DNA from: JAGNNV01 sp031392925
GTDB lineage: Bacteria > Acidobacteriota > Vicinamibacteria > Fen-336 > JAGNNV01
Direction: 5' to 3'
Assembly (NCBI GenBank): GCA_031392925.1
Contig: JANMVV010000261.1
Span: 1 to 45,500, forward strand
DNA length: 45,500 bases
Position 1 is the stretch's first letter, and each line of letters starts with the position of its first letter. Below, piece after piece: positions 44,943 to 45,500 of this stretch. The notes under the pieces were generated by a model. That model made no database searches, was not told the DNA's origin, and worked only from the letters and a program-made list of their open reading frames with translations. A program made the translations under genes and the position numbers.

Positions 44943-45500
44943 TATCCGCCGATCTGGAACATTGACCGGTCCTCGGTGGACAGGCCCTCGTCGAGACGAT
45001 GTCCCGTAGGCTTGCTCGCCACCGCCTTGCCCAGGATCGCGGCCACCGCCTCGATTCCCCCGCCGCTGCGGATGGCCTTCTTCACGTCCATCTCGTCGTC
45101 GTTGAGGAGGCACAGATGGAATCGGCCGTCCGCGGTGAGACGCATGCGATTGCAGCCGCCGCAGTAGGGCTCGCTCACCGGAGAGATGAAACCGACGACG
45201 CCGCGGCCGTGCTCGAACCGATAGTTTCGCGATTCATCGGCGGCGTTGGTGACGGGAAGGGGGAACAGCGGACCGAAGGCCTCCTCGATGCGAGCCCTCG
45301 TCTCCTTGGTGGGAACGTAGTTCGCAAGCGCCACTCGAGACGGCTCGCCGCCGCCCAAAGGCATCAGCTCGATGAAGCGGATATGCCACGGCTGCGCCAG
45401 CGTCAGCCTCGCAAAATCCTCGACCTCATCATCATTGATTCCACGCATGACCACCACGTTGATCTTTACCGGATCGAGCCCCGCGTCTTGCGCAGCTATC
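44942..45500 (-). CDS. moaA: GTP 3',8-cyclase MoaA, C-terminal part (5' end outside window)
   Basis: Radical-SAM enzyme that starts molybdenum cofactor synthesis. The window holds the C-terminal part; the N-terminal radical-SAM CxxxCxxC lies beyond base 45500. Visible are VMRGINDDEV, WHIRFIELMPLGGG, the C-terminal 4Fe-4S cysteines in PYCGGCNRMRLTADGRFHLCL, and the closing FQIGG tail whose two glycines are important in the family. The frame is open to the window edge. It overlaps the GGDEF-EAL gene by one base. Confidence 0.96.
   Translation of the reverse strand, partial: IAAQDAGLDPVKINVVVMRGINDDEVEDFARLTLAQPWHIRFIELMPLGGGEPSRVALANYVPTKETRARIEEAFGPLFPLPVTNAADESRNYRFEHGRGVVGFISPVSEPYCGGCNRMRLTADGRFHLCLLNDDEMDVKKAIRSGGGIEAVAAILGKAVASKPTGHRLDEGLSTEDRSMFQIGG

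Overview
The window is a GC-rich bacterial chromosome segment, densely packed with genes and with no gene-free stretch over 300 bases. Housekeeping genes dominate: methionyl-tRNA synthetase, succinyl-CoA ligase, lipoamide dehydrogenase, Ndk, dCTP deaminase, riboflavin synthesis, FtsY, phospholipid synthesis and MoaA. I see no tRNA, rRNA, CRISPR array, transposase or phage gene. Style and gene mix (many exported TPR proteins, an FHA-GAF-cyclase, overlapping operons) would fit an Acidobacteriota-like or other deep Gram-negative lineage, but that placement is an impression and not demonstrated. All but the two edge genes look complete.

Layout: (1) 1-1560, the 3' part of metG on +, with a small gene and a DinB-like gene divergent just beyond. 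(2) 2492-11847, a minus-strand series read right to left: lpdA, a CorC-type transporter, an FKBP lipoprotein, sucC-sucD, ndk, dcd, a membrane protein and a LOR/SDH (ornithine cyclodeaminase-like) gene. (3) 11917-17462, small + genes (a 76-aa protein and a Thr/Pro-linker lipoprotein), msrA and an NTF2-like gene on -, then aldehyde dehydrogenase and a histidine kinase/response regulator pair on +. (4) 17519-22890 on -: an uncharacterised actin-like ATPase immediately downstream of a membrane-anchored peptidoglycan amidase, then a serine hydrolase, pdxA, OsmC and a 29-residue membrane miniprotein. (5) 22966-28881 on +: GNAT, an exported TPR protein, a periplasmic-TPR/TM/STAND-type ATPase, a second soluble ATPase of the same family and an 82-aa protein. 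(6) 29099-45500 on -: moaA, a GGDEF-EAL protein, an RDD protein, pgpA-cinA-plsY-gpsA, an FHA-GAF adenylate cyclase, an HD-GYP protein, a TPR protein, ftsY-ribD-ribE-ribBA.

Three things stand out. First, a dispersed palindromic repeat family (ends CCACTACCA, core CGTCATTGCGAGG and GGGCCGAAGCAACCCC) fills two convergent stop-to-stop gaps, has a hairpin relic elsewhere, and is also carried in frame inside metG, where it encodes part of the linker before the tRNA-binding domain. Second, the amidase and actin-like ATPase genes are translationally coupled and could form an uncharacterised wall-remodelling module. Third, the paired STAND-type ATPases, one with a periplasmic sensor half, look like an undescribed transmembrane signalling or surveillance system.
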